This document shows, piece by piece, positions 54,954-64,000 of a stretch of 64,000 nt of DNA; position 1 is the stretch's first letter, and each line of letters starts with the position of its first letter. The DNA is taken from assembly GCF_023630705.1 (NCBI RefSeq), contig NZ_JALQEM010000002.1:1-64000 (forward strand). The letters run 5' to 3'. The position numbers and the translations under genes are program-made. Source of the DNA: Caballeronia sp. GAFFF1. Lineage in GTDB: Bacteria > Pseudomonadota > Gammaproteobacteria > Burkholderiales > Burkholderiaceae. The notes below the pieces were generated by a model. The model was not told the origin of the DNA and ran no database searches. It worked only from the letters and a program-made list of their open reading frames with translations.

Positions 54954-55210
54954 AAAAAGTCGTCATGTACAGCACGCAAGTGTGCCCGTATTGCCAGATG
55001 GCCGAACGTCTTTTAAAGTCCCGCGGGGTCGAAACCATCGAGAAGGTGCTGATCGACCGTGAACCGGGCCGCCGCGAGGAGATGATGCAGCGCACCGGGC
55101 GCCGCACCGTGCCGCAGGTTTATATCGGCGACACGCACGTCGGCGGTTACGACGATCTCTCGGCGCTCGACCGCAAAGGTGGTCTCGTGCCGCTGCTCGA
55201 GTCGGCCTGA
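54950..55210 (+). CDS. grxC: Glutaredoxin 3
   Basis: 86 residues from a GTG at 54950 overlapping the rhodanese stop by four bases. The active site is C12-P-Y-C15, and the glutathione-binding elements are TVPQVYIGDTHVGGYDDL. It reduces disulfides using glutathione made by GshA/GshB. Confidence 0.95.
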   Translation: MKKVVMYSTQVCPYCQMAERLLKSRGVETIEKVLIDREPGRREEMMQRTGRRTVPQVYIGDTHVGGYDDLSALDRKGGLVPLLESA

Positions 55211-55267
55211 CATCACCACACGCTGCCCGGCCACGCGCCGGGCAACCGATTTACCTAGGAAATCACT

Positions 55268-55738
55268 ATGTCCGACGAGAACAACCAGCCGTTTTTCAAC
55301 ATCCAGCGCATTTACCTGAAGGATATGTCGCTCGAGCAGCCGAACTCGCCCGCCATCTTCCTCGAACAGGAAATGCCGTCGGTTGAGGTCGAAGTCGACG
55401 TGAAGGCGGACCGTCTCGCGGAAAGCGTGTTCGAAGTGCTGGTCACGGGCACGGTCACGGCGAAGGTCGCCGACAAGGTCGCGTTCCTGATCGAAGCCAA
55501 GCAAGCGGGCATCTTCGACATTCGCAACATCCCGGCCGAGCAGATCGACCCGCTCGTCGGCATTGCATGCCCGACCATTCTGTTCCCGTATCTGCGCTCG
55601 AATATCGCCGATGCGATCACGCGCGCAGGCTTCCCGCCGATCCACCTGGCGGAAATCAACTTCCAGGCGCTGTACGAACAGCGCATCGCCCAGCTCGCGA
55701 GCGCGCAGGAAGGCGCGGCGAACGGCGCGACGCACTGA
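55268..55738 (+). CDS. secB: Protein-export chaperone SecB
   Basis: 156 residues, normal length. [22 protein letters not shown] is the typical N-terminal strand, and [60 protein letters not shown] is the conserved core. The tetramer keeps preproteins unfolded and hands them to SecA. A good ribosome site (TAGGAAA) supports the start. Confidence 0.96.
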   Translation: MSDENNQPFFNIQRIYLKDMSLEQPNSPAIFLEQEMPSVEVEVDVKADRLAESVFEVLVTGTVTAKVADKVAFLIEAKQAGIFDIRNIPAEQIDPLVGIACPTILFPYLRSNIADAITRAGFPPIHLAEINFQALYEQRIAQLASAQEGAANGATH

Positions 55739-55776
55739 GCGTCACCCGCACTGACTCTGCCGAACCGGAGCCGAGC

Positions 55777-56775
55777 ATGAAAGTAGCCGTTCTCGGCGCC
55801 GGCGCGTGGGGCACCGCACTGGCGGGCCACCTCGCGACGCGGCACGACACCCTGCTTTGGGCGCGCGACGCCGCGCTCATCGAATCCCTCTCTTCCTCGC
55901 ACGAAAACACGCGCTATCTGGCGGGCGTTGCGTTGCCGCGCGCGCTTTCGTTCGAAGCGGATCTCGACGTCGCGCTCGCGCATGCCGCCGCGTCGGATGC
56001 GCTCTGCGTCGTCGCCACGCCCGTGGCCGGCTTGCGCTCGCTATGTCGCGCGATGCGGCAGGCGGGCGTCGTGCCCGCGCATATCGTCTGGCTGTGCAAA
56101 GGCTTCGAGGCGGACACGCACTGTCTGCCGAACGAGGTCGTCGCGGCTGAACTGCCCGCGCATCGCAGCAACGGCACGCTTTCCGGACCGAGCTTCGCGC
56201 GGGAAGTGGGGCGCGGTCTGCCGGTCGCGCTGACGGTGGCGAGCGCTTCGGCGTCGCTGTGCGCGCAGACGGTCGCCGCGTTTCACCACGGCGCCATGCG
56301 CATCTATACGGGCGACGACGTCATCGGCGTCGAAGTGGGCGGCGCGGTGAAGAATGTGCTCGCCATTGCCACCGGCATCTCCGATGGCCTCGGCCTCGGT
56401 CTGAACGCCCGCGCGGCGCTCATCACGCGCGGGCTCGCGGAAATGTCGCGGCTCGGCGTCGCGCTGGGCGGGCGCGCGGAGACGTTCACCGGCCTCACGG
56501 GTTTGGGTGATCTGATTCTCACCGCCACCGGCGATCTGTCGCGCAACCGCACGGTCGGCGTGCAACTCGCGTCCGGCCGCACGCTCGACGAGATTCTCGC
56601 CGCGCTCGGTCATGTGGCCGAAGGCGTGCGCTGCGCCCGCGCGGTGCTGTCGCTCGCGCAGTCGCGCGGAATCGACATGCCGATCACGCACGCGGTATGC
56701 CGCGTGCTCTTCGAAAACGTCGCGCCGCGCCACTCGGTGCAGGCGCTGCTCAGCCGCGATTCGAAGGCGGAATAG
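55777..56775 (+). CDS. gpsA: NAD(P)H-dependent glycerol-3-phosphate dehydrogenase
   Basis: 332 residues from the ATG at 55777. Rossmann loop [16 protein letters not shown]; catalytic Lys in [25 protein letters not shown]-like NRT in LSRNRTVG. It reduces dihydroxyacetone phosphate to glycerol 3-phosphate for phospholipid synthesis. It lies 38 bases after secB, in the conserved secB-gpsA order. Confidence 0.95.
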   Translation: MKVAVLGAGAWGTALAGHLATRHDTLLWARDAALIESLSSSHENTRYLAGVALPRALSFEADLDVALAHAAASDALCVVATPVAGLRSLCRAMRQAGVVPAHIVWLCKGFEADTHCLPNEVVAAELPAHRSNGTLSGPSFAREVGRGLPVALTVASASASLCAQTVAAFHHGAMRIYTGDDVIGVEVGGAVKNVLAIATGISDGLGLGLNARAALITRGLAEMSRLGVALGGRAETFTGLTGLGDLILTATGDLSRNRTVGVQLASGRTLDEILAALGHVAEGVRCARAVLSLAQSRGIDMPITHAVCRVLFENVAPRHSVQALLSRDSKAE

Positions 56776-56800
56776 CGCGACGTTTCTCTCGGAGACGCGC

Positions 56801-57331
56801 ATGGCGAAGCTCGAAGCCGTTCTGGCCGACATCACCACGCTTCCCGTCGATGCTATCGTCAACGCGGCGAACAAATCGCTGCTGGGCGGCGGCGGCGTCG
56901 ATGGCGCGATTCATCGCAAGGCGGGCAAAGGTCTCTTGCGGGAGTGCGAAACGCTCGGCGGCTGCGAAACCGGCGACGCCAGAATCACCGGCGGCTACGA
57001 TCTTCCCGCGAAACATGTGATTCACGCCGTCGGTCCGCGCTGGAGCGGCGGCAAACGCAACGAGGCGCAATTGCTCGCGAACTGCTACCGGCGTTCGCTC
57101 GAACTCGCTGCCGATGCGCGGTGCGCGTCCATCGCGTTTCCGGCCATTAGCTGCGGGATTTATCGCTTTCCTGTCGAGGACGCCGTGAAGATCGCCGTAT
57201 CGACGGTCATCGAGAATTTGCCGCTCGCGCCTTCAATCGAGCACGTCGTCTTCGCGTGCTTCAGCAGCGACATGCTGGCGCTTTATCGCGCCGAACTCGA
57301 CGCTCACGCGCCGCCCTCGAAGCCCGACTGA
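56801..57331 (+). CDS. Macro-domain O-acetyl-ADP-ribose deacetylase
   Basis: 176 residues from the ATG at 56801 (GGAG nine bases upstream). Macro-domain signature [19 protein letters not shown], then [25 protein letters not shown] and [13 protein letters not shown]. This is the MacroD/YmdB type that hydrolyses O-acetyl-ADP-ribose and mono-ADP-ribosylated targets. It overlaps the convergent trmL gene by 28 bases. Confidence 0.93.
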   Translation: MAKLEAVLADITTLPVDAIVNAANKSLLGGGGVDGAIHRKAGKGLLRECETLGGCETGDARITGGYDLPAKHVIHAVGPRWSGGKRNEAQLLANCYRRSLELAADARCASIAFPAISCGIYRFPVEDAVKIAVSTVIENLPLAPSIEHVVFACFSSDMLALYRAELDAHAPPSKPD

Positions 57332-57774
57332 CGCCACGCTTCGAACGTCACGATTGCCACCGTATTCGACAGATTCAGACTGCGATTGCCCGGACGCATC
57401 GGCAGCCGCACGCGCTGCTCCGTCGGAAAGCGTTCGAGCAATTCCGCCGCGAGGCCGCGCGTCTCCGCGCCGAATATGAACCAGTCGCCGGGCCTGAACG
57501 CATGATCGAAGAACGGCGTCGAGCCGCGCGTCGTGAATGCGAACATGCGCGTGGCGTCGGGCGATTCCTTCGCGATGAACGCATCCCAGTTCGCGTGGAC
57601 GTTCATTTCGGCGTACTCGTGATAGTCGAGACCGGCGCGGCGCATCTTCGCGTCGTCGAGCGGAAAGCCGAGCGGCTCGATCAGATGCAGCCGTGCGCCG
57701 GTGTTCGCGCACAGGCGGATGACATTGCCGGTGTTCGGCGGGATTTCGGGTTCGACCAGTACGACGTTGAACAT
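57304..57774 (-). CDS. trmL: tRNA (cytidine(34)-2'-O)-methyltransferase
   Basis: 156 residues from the ATG at 57774. SPOUT fold with trefoil-knot motifs: [34 protein letters not shown] and [27 protein letters not shown]. It methylates the wobble base of leucine tRNAs. The gene is 26 bp downstream of comF on the same strand. Confidence 0.94.
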   Translation of the reverse strand: MFNVVLVEPEIPPNTGNVIRLCANTGARLHLIEPLGFPLDDAKMRRAGLDYHEYAEMNVHANWDAFIAKESPDATRMFAFTTRGSTPFFDHAFRPGDWFIFGAETRGLAAELLERFPTEQRVRLPMRPGNRSLNLSNTVAIVTFEAWRQSGFEGGA

Positions 57775-57800
57775 GGATGGCAGGGTTTCTGGCTGACGGG

Positions 57801-58574
57801 TTAGTCTTTCGGGGTGCGCAGCGCGACGAAGTTCGTCACGCGCCGCGCACCCGCGAGCTTGAGCGTGCGGGCGAGGGCATCGAGCGTTGCGCCGGATGTC
57901 ATCACGTCGTCCACGACGCCGATATGTTTGCCGCGAACGTCGCCCTCGACGACGAACGCGGACGCGACATTGCGCCTGCGCGTCTCGGCATCCAGCCGCG
58001 ACTGCTGGGCCGTGTGGACGGTGCGAGCGACGCGCATCGGATCGGCCGGCACGCATAGGCGCCGGGCGAGCGGACGTGCGATGGCCCACGCCTGGTTATA
58101 GCCGCGTTCGACGAGCCGCTTGCGCGAAAGCGGCACCGCAACGATCACATCGGGCGTCGGCAGGCCGCTGTCTTCGAAGCGCGCGTGCAAGTGCCGCGCG
58201 AACTCCGCGCCCGCCGCGAGACGCACGCGGAACTTCAATTCGACCGCCAGTGTATCGAGCGGCGCGCGATAGTCGGCGACGGTGAGCGTGTCGTTGAACG
58301 CGGGCGGATTGTCGAGGCACTCGGCGCAGTGCGCGCGCGTGTCTACGCGTTCGCGTCGCAGATAGGAAGGCGCGAGCGGCATCGCGCAGGTCGCGCATCG
58401 GAAACGCGGCTCGTTCCAGTACTGGTCATCGCAGCCGGCGCACAGCAATTGCTGCGACACATTGCCGCATAACGCGCACTGGTTAGGCAGCGCGAGTTCG
58501 AACGCGCGCTTCGCAAAGGCCGCAAAGGCGAAGGCGCGCGCCGACGACGGCAGCAAATCGCGGAGGACGTACAT
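57801..58574 (-). CDS. comF: ComF family phosphoribosyltransferase-like protein
   Basis: 257 residues. An N-terminal Zn-ribbon (CALCGNVSQQLLCAGC and CATC/CAEC pairs) precedes a type I PRTase domain with the PRPP loop VVDDVMTSGAT. ComF is needed for natural transformation in Bacillus and Haemophilus. With comM this gives two competence-associated genes in the window, although both are also common in non-competent species. Confidence 0.92.
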   Translation of the reverse strand: MYVLRDLLPSSARAFAFAAFAKRAFELALPNQCALCGNVSQQLLCAGCDDQYWNEPRFRCATCAMPLAPSYLRRERVDTRAHCAECLDNPPAFNDTLTVADYRAPLDTLAVELKFRVRLAAGAEFARHLHARFEDSGLPTPDVIVAVPLSRKRLVERGYNQAWAIARPLARRLCVPADPMRVARTVHTAQQSRLDAETRRRNVASAFVVEGDVRGKHIGVVDDVMTSGATLDALARTLKLAGARRVTNFVALRTPKD

Positions 58575-58691
58575 GAATGAAAGCGCGTGAGGCGGGCTCG
58601 GGTGATCGATTGCAACGGCACGCGCGAAGGCTGCGCCGGGCCTATTTCAAGACGACCGAGTATACTTCGCACTCTTCGCGAACAGATCGTC

Positions 58692-59687
58692 ATGTCCCCA
58701 ACGTCTCCCAAAACTGGCCGACCGGCCTATGATCCGCGCCGTTTGCGCGAGATCTTCGACCGTCGCGCCGCCACTTTCGACGACGTCGCGTTTCTGCCGC
58801 GTGAGATCGCGGACCGCATGCGCGAGCGTCTCGAATACATCAAGGTGGCGCCGGCGCGCGTCCTCGATGCGGCCTGCGGCGCGGGCGGGGACCTGCCGCG
58901 CTTGCGCGAGCGGTTCCCGGAGGCGTCGGTGCTGGGGGTCGATATGTCCTCCGCAATGCTCGCGCGCGCGCGTGCGGCCGAGACCGCGGAAGCGGAAAGC
59001 GGCGCGGGCTGGCGGCGCTTGCTGCCGGCGACGCTCGCCAAAGCGTTCGGCGCGCGCGGTCCGCAACTCGCGCAGGCCGACTTCTCGGCGCTGCCCTTCG
59101 CGTCCGCTGCATTCGAATTGCTGTGGTCGAACCTCGCGCTGCACTGGCATTCGCGGCCGGATGTCGTGTTTCCGGAATGGCAGCGCGTGCTCAAAGTCAA
59201 TGGCTTGCTGATGTTCAGCACCTTCGGGCCGGACACGCTTCGCGAACTGGCCGCGGCTTATCGCGAAGCCGAGCGCACGCTCGGCCTCGCGCCGATGCGG
59301 CACACCATCGACTTCGTCGACATGCATGATCTGGGCGACATGCTCGTCGAGAGCGGCTTCGAAATTCCGGTGATGGATCAGGAAGTGCTGACGATCACCT
59401 ACCGTTCGCCCGAATCGCTGCTCGCGGATGTCATGCGCTGGGGCGCGTATCCGTTCGAGCGTGAAGCGTTCGAACGCGAGGCCGCGAGCGCCCGCGCGGA
59501 CGGCCAGGCCTTGCGCAAAGCGGTGCACGAGGCGCTCGAAGCCCTGCGCCGCGACGACGGCACGATCCCGCTCACGTTCGAAGTGATCTATGGTCACGCG
59601 TGGAAGGCGGCGCCGCGAACGACGGCGGAAGGACATGGAATCGTGCGGCTGGAAGACATCGGACGCGGTCCGAAAAGGAATCGCTAG
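58692..59687 (+). CDS. bioC: Malonyl-[acyl-carrier protein] O-methyltransferase BioC
   Basis: 331 residues from the ATG at 58692, longer than E. coli BioC (251). SAM-binding motifs VLDAACGAGGDLPRL and VLGVDMSSAML; LLWSNLALHWHSRPDVVFPEWQRVLKVNGLLMFSTFGPDTLREL is typical of BioC. It methylates malonyl-ACP and starts pimelate synthesis for biotin. It is divergent from comF. A C-terminal extension of about 60 residues (HEALEALRRDDGTIPLTFEVIYGHAW) is found in beta-proteobacterial members. Confidence 0.9.
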   Translation: MSPTSPKTGRPAYDPRRLREIFDRRAATFDDVAFLPREIADRMRERLEYIKVAPARVLDAACGAGGDLPRLRERFPEASVLGVDMSSAMLARARAAETAEAESGAGWRRLLPATLAKAFGARGPQLAQADFSALPFASAAFELLWSNLALHWHSRPDVVFPEWQRVLKVNGLLMFSTFGPDTLRELAAAYREAERTLGLAPMRHTIDFVDMHDLGDMLVESGFEIPVMDQEVLTITYRSPESLLADVMRWGAYPFEREAFEREAASARADGQALRKAVHEALEALRRDDGTIPLTFEVIYGHAWKAAPRTTAEGHGIVRLEDIGRGPKRNR

Positions 59688-59839
59688 CGCGTCGGAAAGG
59701 AGTTCGGGAGGCAGATCGACGAGGCGGTAAAGAGGGCACGTGTTATGTCATAAATTTGCGCGCGAAGGACACGTCAAAAGGTGCGTCAATTCGGCGCAGA
59801 GGCTTGTGCCGTCTGGCTTTGCGACGTTTGCGCCCTTGC

Positions 59840-59868
59840 TTGTGGATGCCACCTAACCCGCCTATAAT
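59840..59868 (+). promoter_or_regulatory. Sigma-70 promoter upstream of the DUF2244-cox genes
   Basis: TTGTGG (59840-59845), 17 bases, TATAAT (59863-59868). It is the best-spaced vegetative promoter I find in the window, 88 bases before the DUF2244 start. Confidence 0.72.
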
Positions 59869-59956
59869 GCGTCAGTTTGTCGCCTGAAGTGACACAAATT
59901 TGGGCAAAATCCGAGCAAAAGTATGTGATTGCATGTGCGGATGGATGGAGGCAGCG

Positions 59957-60433
59957 ATGCAGGTCAGCCAGACGCTGACGGAGTCCGAGCCGGTCATCAA
60001 GGACTGGCTGATGAAACGCAACTGCTCGGTGTCGCCGCGTCAGTTCGTGGGCTTTTATGTGTCGCTGGCGCTCTTCTCTCTTGCCGTCGCGACGCCGCTT
60101 TTTCTGAACGGCGCCTGGCTGGTGCTGCCGTTCACCGGAGTCGAGTTGACGGTCGTGACCGTCGCGTTCCTGATTCATGCGCGACACGCCGTCGATTACG
60201 AACGAATCCGGCTGTTTGAGAACCGGTTGTTGATCGAACAGATGAACGCCGAAGAATTGACGCGCTTCGAGTTCAATCCGCGCTGGGTGCGGGTCGAAAC
60301 GGGCGCGACGCCGAGGGAACCGCTCACGATCGTATCGCGCGGCCAGTCGGTGAAAGTCGGACAACACCTTGCACAGCATCGTCGCAAACAATTTGCTGCC
60401 GAACTGCAGGCGTCACTGAGGCGCCTCGCTTGA
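59957..60433 (+). CDS. DUF2244 family membrane protein
   Basis: 158 residues from the ATG at 59957 (GGAGG five bases upstream). Two membrane helices (FVGFYVSLALFSLAVATPLFL and LVLPFTGVELTVVTVAFLIHA) are followed by a soluble domain (DYERIRLFENRLLIEQMNAEELTRFEFNPRWVRVE). The family is of unknown function but regularly precedes cytochrome c oxidase genes in beta-proteobacteria, as here (75 bp before coxB). A role in oxidase assembly is inferred. Confidence 0.85.
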   Translation: MQVSQTLTESEPVIKDWLMKRNCSVSPRQFVGFYVSLALFSLAVATPLFLNGAWLVLPFTGVELTVVTVAFLIHARHAVDYERIRLFENRLLIEQMNAEELTRFEFNPRWVRVETGATPREPLTIVSRGQSVKVGQHLAQHRRKQFAAELQASLRRLA

Positions 60434-60508
60434 GGAGGAACCGGGTGTGGCAGGCGCGATGCGCAACGGGGGTCGAGGGTTTGAATGGAAATTTTGGGTA
60501 AGGATGCT

Positions 60509-62104
60509 ATGAAAACAATCAAGCGAGCCCTCTCGGGCGTGCTGGCGGCGGGCGCACTGCTCAATGCCGGCGTAGCCCTGGCGGTCAACGACAGTCCTGG
60601 CGGTCCCGCTGTGAATGAGATCAATTTCCAGCAGCCAGTGACGAAGATCGCCGAGGAGCTCTACGGCCTCCATATCTTCATGCTCATCATCTGTACCGTC
60701 ATCTTCATCGGCGTGTTCGGGGTGATGTTCTATTCGGTCGTCAAGCATCGCAAGTCCAAGGGTTTCAAGCCCGCGCACTTCCATGAAAGCACCACGGTCG
60801 AAATCATCTGGACGATCGTGCCGTTCATCATCGTCATTCTGATGGCGCTGCCGGCCACCAAGGCCGTCGTCGCGATGAAGGACACCACCAACGCCGATCT
60901 GACCGTGAAGGTCACGGGCTATCAGTGGAAGTGGGGCTACGACTACGTGAAGGGTCCGGGCGAAGGCATCAGCTTCCTCTCGACGCTCTCCACGCCGCGC
61001 AGCCAGGTGAACGGCCAGACGCCGATTTCCGATACGTATCTGCAGGAAGTCGACAACCCGCTCGTCGTGCCGGTCGACAAGAAGATCCGCATCATCACCA
61101 CCGCGAACGACGTCGTTCACTCGTGGTACGTGCCGGCGTTCGGCGTGAAGCAGGACGCGATTCCCGGCTTCGTGCGCGACACGTGGTTCAAGGCGGAGAA
61201 GGTGGGCACGTATCGTGGCTTCTGCACGGAACTGTGCGGCAAGGAGCACGCGTACATGCCGGTCGTCGTGGAAGTGCTGTCCACCGACGACTACGCGAAG
61301 TGGGTCGACACGCAGAAGAAGAAAATGGCTTCTTCCGCCGACGATCCGAACAAGACTTACACGATGGACGAGCTGAAGACGCGCGGCGCGCAGATCTACG
61401 CGTCGAACTGCGCGGTCTGCCACCAGCCGACCGGCAAGGGCGCGGGCCAGTTCCCGGCGCTCGACGGCAGCAAGGTGGCGAACGGTCCGATCGCCGGTCA
61501 CGTGAATATCGTGCTGCACGGCAAGGGCGCCATGCCGCCGTGGCAGACGACGCTGAACGACGTCGAAATCGCGTCGGTCGTCACGTACGAGCGCAACACC
61601 TGGGGCAACCACACCGGCGACATTTTGCAACCGAAGCAGGTCGCGGACGCGCGCAACGGCAAGATGCCCGAGGGCGGCGATCACACGGCGGCGGCGGGCG
61701 GCGAAGCGGCAAGCGGCGCGGCGGCAAGCGGCGCGGCAGAAGCCAGCGCGCCGGCTGCAGCGTCCGGCGAACAGTCGGCGCAGGCGGGCGCGCTGCCGGC
61801 CAGCATCTACTTCGAGACGGGCAAGAGCGATCTGCCCGCCGATGCAAACAACGCAGTGCAGGCAGCCGCCGCTTACGTGAAGGCGCATCCGGACGCGAAG
61901 ATCGCGCTCTCCGGCTTCACGGATGCAACCGGCGGCGCCGACCTGAACGCGGACCTGGCCAAGAAGCGCGCGCAAGCCGTTCGCGACGCGCTGAAGGCGG
62001 CCGGTGTCTCGGAAGAACGCATCGTGTTGAAGAAGCCCGAGTCGGTGACGGGTGGCACGGATGCGAAAGAAGCACGCCGCGTGGAAATCAGTCCGGCTGC
62101 TTGA
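60509..62104 (+). CDS. coxB: Cytochrome c oxidase subunit II with fused cytochrome c and OmpA-like domains
   Basis: 531 residues from the ATG at 60509 (AAGGA upstream), which opens a signal peptide (MKTIKRALSGVLAAGALLNAGVALA); an upstream Met at 60485 is rejected. Two membrane helices come first. The CuA site follows (HSWYVPAFGVKQDAIPG, then GFCTELCGKEHAYMPV). A c-type haem site C301-A-V-C304-H with a Met in GAMPPW comes next, then an Ala/Gly/Ser-rich linker. The OmpA-like domain at about 431-531 (IYFETGKSDLPADANNAVQAAAAYV; DLAKKRAQAVRDALKAAGV) could bind peptidoglycan. The cytochrome c fusion is the caa3 type; the OmpA addition is unusual. Confidence 0.94.
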   Translation: MKTIKRALSGVLAAGALLNAGVALAVNDSPGGPAVNEINFQQPVTKIAEELYGLHIFMLIICTVIFIGVFGVMFYSVVKHRKSKGFKPAHFHESTTVEIIWTIVPFIIVILMALPATKAVVAMKDTTNADLTVKVTGYQWKWGYDYVKGPGEGISFLSTLSTPRSQVNGQTPISDTYLQEVDNPLVVPVDKKIRIITTANDVVHSWYVPAFGVKQDAIPGFVRDTWFKAEKVGTYRGFCTELCGKEHAYMPVVVEVLSTDDYAKWVDTQKKKMASSADDPNKTYTMDELKTRGAQIYASNCAVCHQPTGKGAGQFPALDGSKVANGPIAGHVNIVLHGKGAMPPWQTTLNDVEIASVVTYERNTWGNHTGDILQPKQVADARNGKMPEGGDHTAAAGGEAASGAAASGAAEASAPAAASGEQSAQAGALPASIYFETGKSDLPADANNAVQAAAAYVKAHPDAKIALSGFTDATGGADLNADLAKKRAQAVRDALKAAGVSEERIVLKKPESVTGGTDAKEARRVEISPAA

Positions 62105-62199
62105 CATGCTCCGCGTGCGCTTCTCCTTCGCCCAAGGCAACGGAGAAGCACGCGGGCAACGCCAAGTGCCTCGAGTATTCGCTTTAGGAGATGATTGTC

Positions 62200-63813
62200 A
62201 TGTCTAGCATCGGACACGATGTAGTCGCGGGTCACGACCACGCGCACGACGACCATGCGCACGAAACGCCGCATGGTTGGCGCCGGTGGCTTTTCGCCAC
62301 CAACCACAAGGACATCGGTACCTTGTATCTGCTGTTCTCGTTCATCATGTTCCTCTCCGGGGGCGTGATGGCGCTCGGCATTCGTGCCGAGCTGTTCGAA
62401 CCGGGCCTGCAGATCATGCGCCCCGAGTTCTTCAATCAGCTGACCACCATGCACGGCCTCATCATGGTGTTCGGCGCGATCATGCCGGCGTTCGTCGGCT
62501 TCGCGAACTGGATGGTGCCGCTGCAGATCGGCGCATCGGACATGGCGTTCGCGCGCATGAACAACTTCAGCTTCTGGCTGCTGCCGGTCGCGGCCGTGCT
62601 GCTCGTCGGCTCGTTCTTCGTGCCGGGCGGCGCAACCGCCGCGGGCTGGACGCTGTACGCGCCGCTCTCGACGCAGATGGGCCCCGGCATGGACTTCGCG
62701 ATTTTCGCGGTTCACATCATGGGCGCGTCGTCGATCATGGGCGGCATCAACATCGTCGTGACGATCCTGAACATGCGCGCGCCGGGCATGACGCTCATGA
62801 AGATGCCGATGTTCGCGTGGACGTGGCTCATCACCGCATATCTGCTGATCGCCGTGATGCCGGTTCTGGCAGGCGCCATCACGATGGTGCTGTTCGACCG
62901 TCACTTCGGCACGTCGTTCTTCAACGCGGCGGGCGGCGGCGATCCGGTCATGTACCAGCACATCTTCTGGTTCTTCGGCCACCCCGAGGTGTACATCATG
63001 ATCTTGCCGGCGTTCGGGATCGTGTCGCAGGTGATCCCGGCGTTCTCGCGCAAGCCGCTCTTCGGCTATAGCTCGATGGTGTACGCCACCGCGTCGATCG
63101 CGATTCTCTCGTTCATGGTGTGGGCGCACCACATGTTCGCCACCGGCATGCCGGTGACGGGCCAGCTCTTCTTCATGTACGCGACGATGCTGATCGCCGT
63201 GCCTACGGGCGTGAAGGTGTTCAACTGGGTCGCGACGATGTGGCGCGGCGCGCTGACCTTCGAAACGCCGATGCTCTTCGCGATCGGCTTCCTGTTCGTG
63301 TTCACGATGGGCGGCTTCACGGGCCTGATCCTCTCGATGGCCCCCCTCGACATCCAGATGCACGGGACGTATTACGTGGTCGCGCACTTCCACTACGTGC
63401 TGGTGGCGGGTTCCCTCTTCGCGCTGTTCGCGGGCTGGTACTACTGGTCGCCGAAGTGGACCGGCTGGATGTACAACGAAATGCGCGGGAAGATCCACTT
63501 CTGGGCGTCGATGATCTTCTTCAACATCACGTTCTTCCCGATGCACTTCCTGGGTCTCGCGGGCATGCCGCGCCGCTATGCGGACTACCCGGCGCAGTTC
63601 ACGGACTTCAACCAGATCGCGACCATCGGCGCGTTCGGTTTCGGTCTCGCGCAGGTGTATTTCCTGTTCGCGGTCGCGCTGCCGACGTATCGCGGCGGCG
63701 GCGAGCATGAAAAGGCCAGCGACAAGCCGTGGGATGGCGCGGAAGGACTCGAATGGACCGTGCCGAGCCCGGCGCCGTTCCATACGTTCGAGAACCCGCC
63801 GACCGTCGAATAA
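62200..63813 (+). CDS. coxA: Cytochrome c oxidase subunit I
   Basis: 537 residues from the ATG at 62200, nine bases after AGGAG; the ATG at 62191 touches that site. Twelve membrane helices are expected. The haem a and CuB ligands lie in FGHPEVYIMILPAFGIVSQVIPAF, WAHHMFATGMP and YYVVAHFHYVL. The proton-channel motifs (NFSFWLLP; AGAITMVLFDRHFGTSFF) are in place. It is the catalytic core that reduces O2 to water. The 3' part of the oxidase operon runs beyond the window. Confidence 0.97.
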   Translation: MSSIGHDVVAGHDHAHDDHAHETPHGWRRWLFATNHKDIGTLYLLFSFIMFLSGGVMALGIRAELFEPGLQIMRPEFFNQLTTMHGLIMVFGAIMPAFVGFANWMVPLQIGASDMAFARMNNFSFWLLPVAAVLLVGSFFVPGGATAAGWTLYAPLSTQMGPGMDFAIFAVHIMGASSIMGGINIVVTILNMRAPGMTLMKMPMFAWTWLITAYLLIAVMPVLAGAITMVLFDRHFGTSFFNAAGGGDPVMYQHIFWFFGHPEVYIMILPAFGIVSQVIPAFSRKPLFGYSSMVYATASIAILSFMVWAHHMFATGMPVTGQLFFMYATMLIAVPTGVKVFNWVATMWRGALTFETPMLFAIGFLFVFTMGGFTGLILSMAPLDIQMHGTYYVVAHFHYVLVAGSLFALFAGWYYWSPKWTGWMYNEMRGKIHFWASMIFFNITFFPMHFLGLAGMPRRYADYPAQFTDFNQIATIGAFGFGLAQVYFLFAVALPTYRGGGEHEKASDKPWDGAEGLEWTVPSPAPFHTFENPPTVE

Positions 63814-63828
63814 GTCGTCTCTCCGTTC

Positions 63829-63855
63829 TGTGAGGCTTCCGCGCGAAGCCTCACA
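63829..63855 (+). terminator. 11-bp perfect hairpin in the coxA-downstream gap
   Basis: TGTGAGGCTTC-CGCGC-GAAGCCTCACA without a following T tract. It lies inside the operon, 15 bases after coxA, so it is more likely a 3'-end protecting or processing hairpin than a terminator. Confidence 0.5.
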
Positions 63856-63875
63856 GACTCCCGAGCAAGAAACGC

Positions 63876-64000
63876 ATGGCCCCGAATCCACAAAAAAGAC
63901 GCTCCCGCGAGGACATCCGCGCGGGCAACAAGCGGCTCGGTCTCATCATGGTGCTGATCGCCGCCGTCTTCTTTCTGGGTATCGTCGTCAGGCAATACCT
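63876..64000 (+). CDS. Cytochrome oxidase small assembly protein, start only
   Basis: Begins MAPNPQKRRSREDIRAGNKR, then one membrane helix (LGLIMVLIAAVFFLGIVV) and RQYL at the window edge. A basic N-terminus followed by one helix, directly after coxA, matches the very small assembly proteins found before ctaG in beta-proteobacteria. The stop lies outside the window, so the length is unknown. Confidence 0.7.
   Translation, partial: MAPNPQKRRSREDIRAGNKRLGLIMVLIAAVFFLGIVVRQY

Overview
The window looks like the main chromosome of a Burkholderiaceae member of the Burkholderia/Paraburkholderia/Caballeronia group. By eye it is very GC-rich with strong GC-ending codon bias. It carries PhaM (polyhydroxybutyrate granules), GshA/GshB, a CoxB with fused cytochrome c and OmpA domains, PTS phosphotransfer genes without a sugar permease, and VgrG islands. 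These families co-occur in that group. The assignment is an inference from gene content; no rRNA or tRNA gene was found to test it.

Layout. 1-160: damaged start, a 75-base near-pure C run that truncates a TonB-like gene. 617-4625: IclR regulator divergent from a likely catabolic cluster (fumarylacetoacetate-hydrolase-family enzyme, ABC-type binding protein, enoyl-CoA hydratase). 4678-8866: PhaM, a MerR regulator with the B12-photoreceptor signature of CarH/LitR, a di-iron ferritin-like protein, heptose-1-phosphate adenylyltransferase and a small membrane protein. 8895-15598: coaX and birA on the minus strand, divergent from an Mla-type lipid-transport operon (STAS-permease, ATPase, MCE protein, lipoprotein) and a VanZ-like protein. 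16384-21398: first vgrG island (vgrG, orphan effector candidate, membrane/periplasmic partner, PAAR), followed by 50-bp tandem hairpin repeats. 21691-46232: housekeeping block (ferredoxin, hydrolase, dacC, D-amino-acid transaminase, YbeD, GcvA-like regulator, lipB-lipA, dctA-dctB-dctD, TlpA thioredoxin, lipoprotein, comM, ubiK, glnK-amtB, gshA-gshB, manX-like EIIA/ptsH/ptsI, moeB). 46467-51578: second vgrG island (PAAR, a 1334-residue VgrG ending in a HExxH metallopeptidase-like domain, an overlapping immunity candidate). 51755-64000: ctpA, gpmA, rhodanese, grxC, secB, gpsA, macro domain, trmL, comF, bioC, DUF2244, coxB, coxA and the start of a small oxidase-assembly gene.

How it fits together. 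Two type VI secretion cargo islands sit in the same orientation 30 kb apart. They share about 1.79 kb of nearly identical vgrG 5' sequence but carry different toxic cargo, the usual sign of a conserved delivery spike with exchanged 3' ends. No T6SS structural genes are present, so these are satellite islands of a machine encoded elsewhere. Their 3' parts use less GC-biased codons than the surrounding genes. The rest is mostly ordinary core chromosome, with readable regulation: two sigma-54 promoters with the same TGGCAT-N5-TTGCATAA core (dctA and glnK), a short leader ORF before dctA, a palindromic operator candidate over the CarH/LitR-like start codon, and a DnaA-box cluster next to an AT-rich tract downstream of comM.
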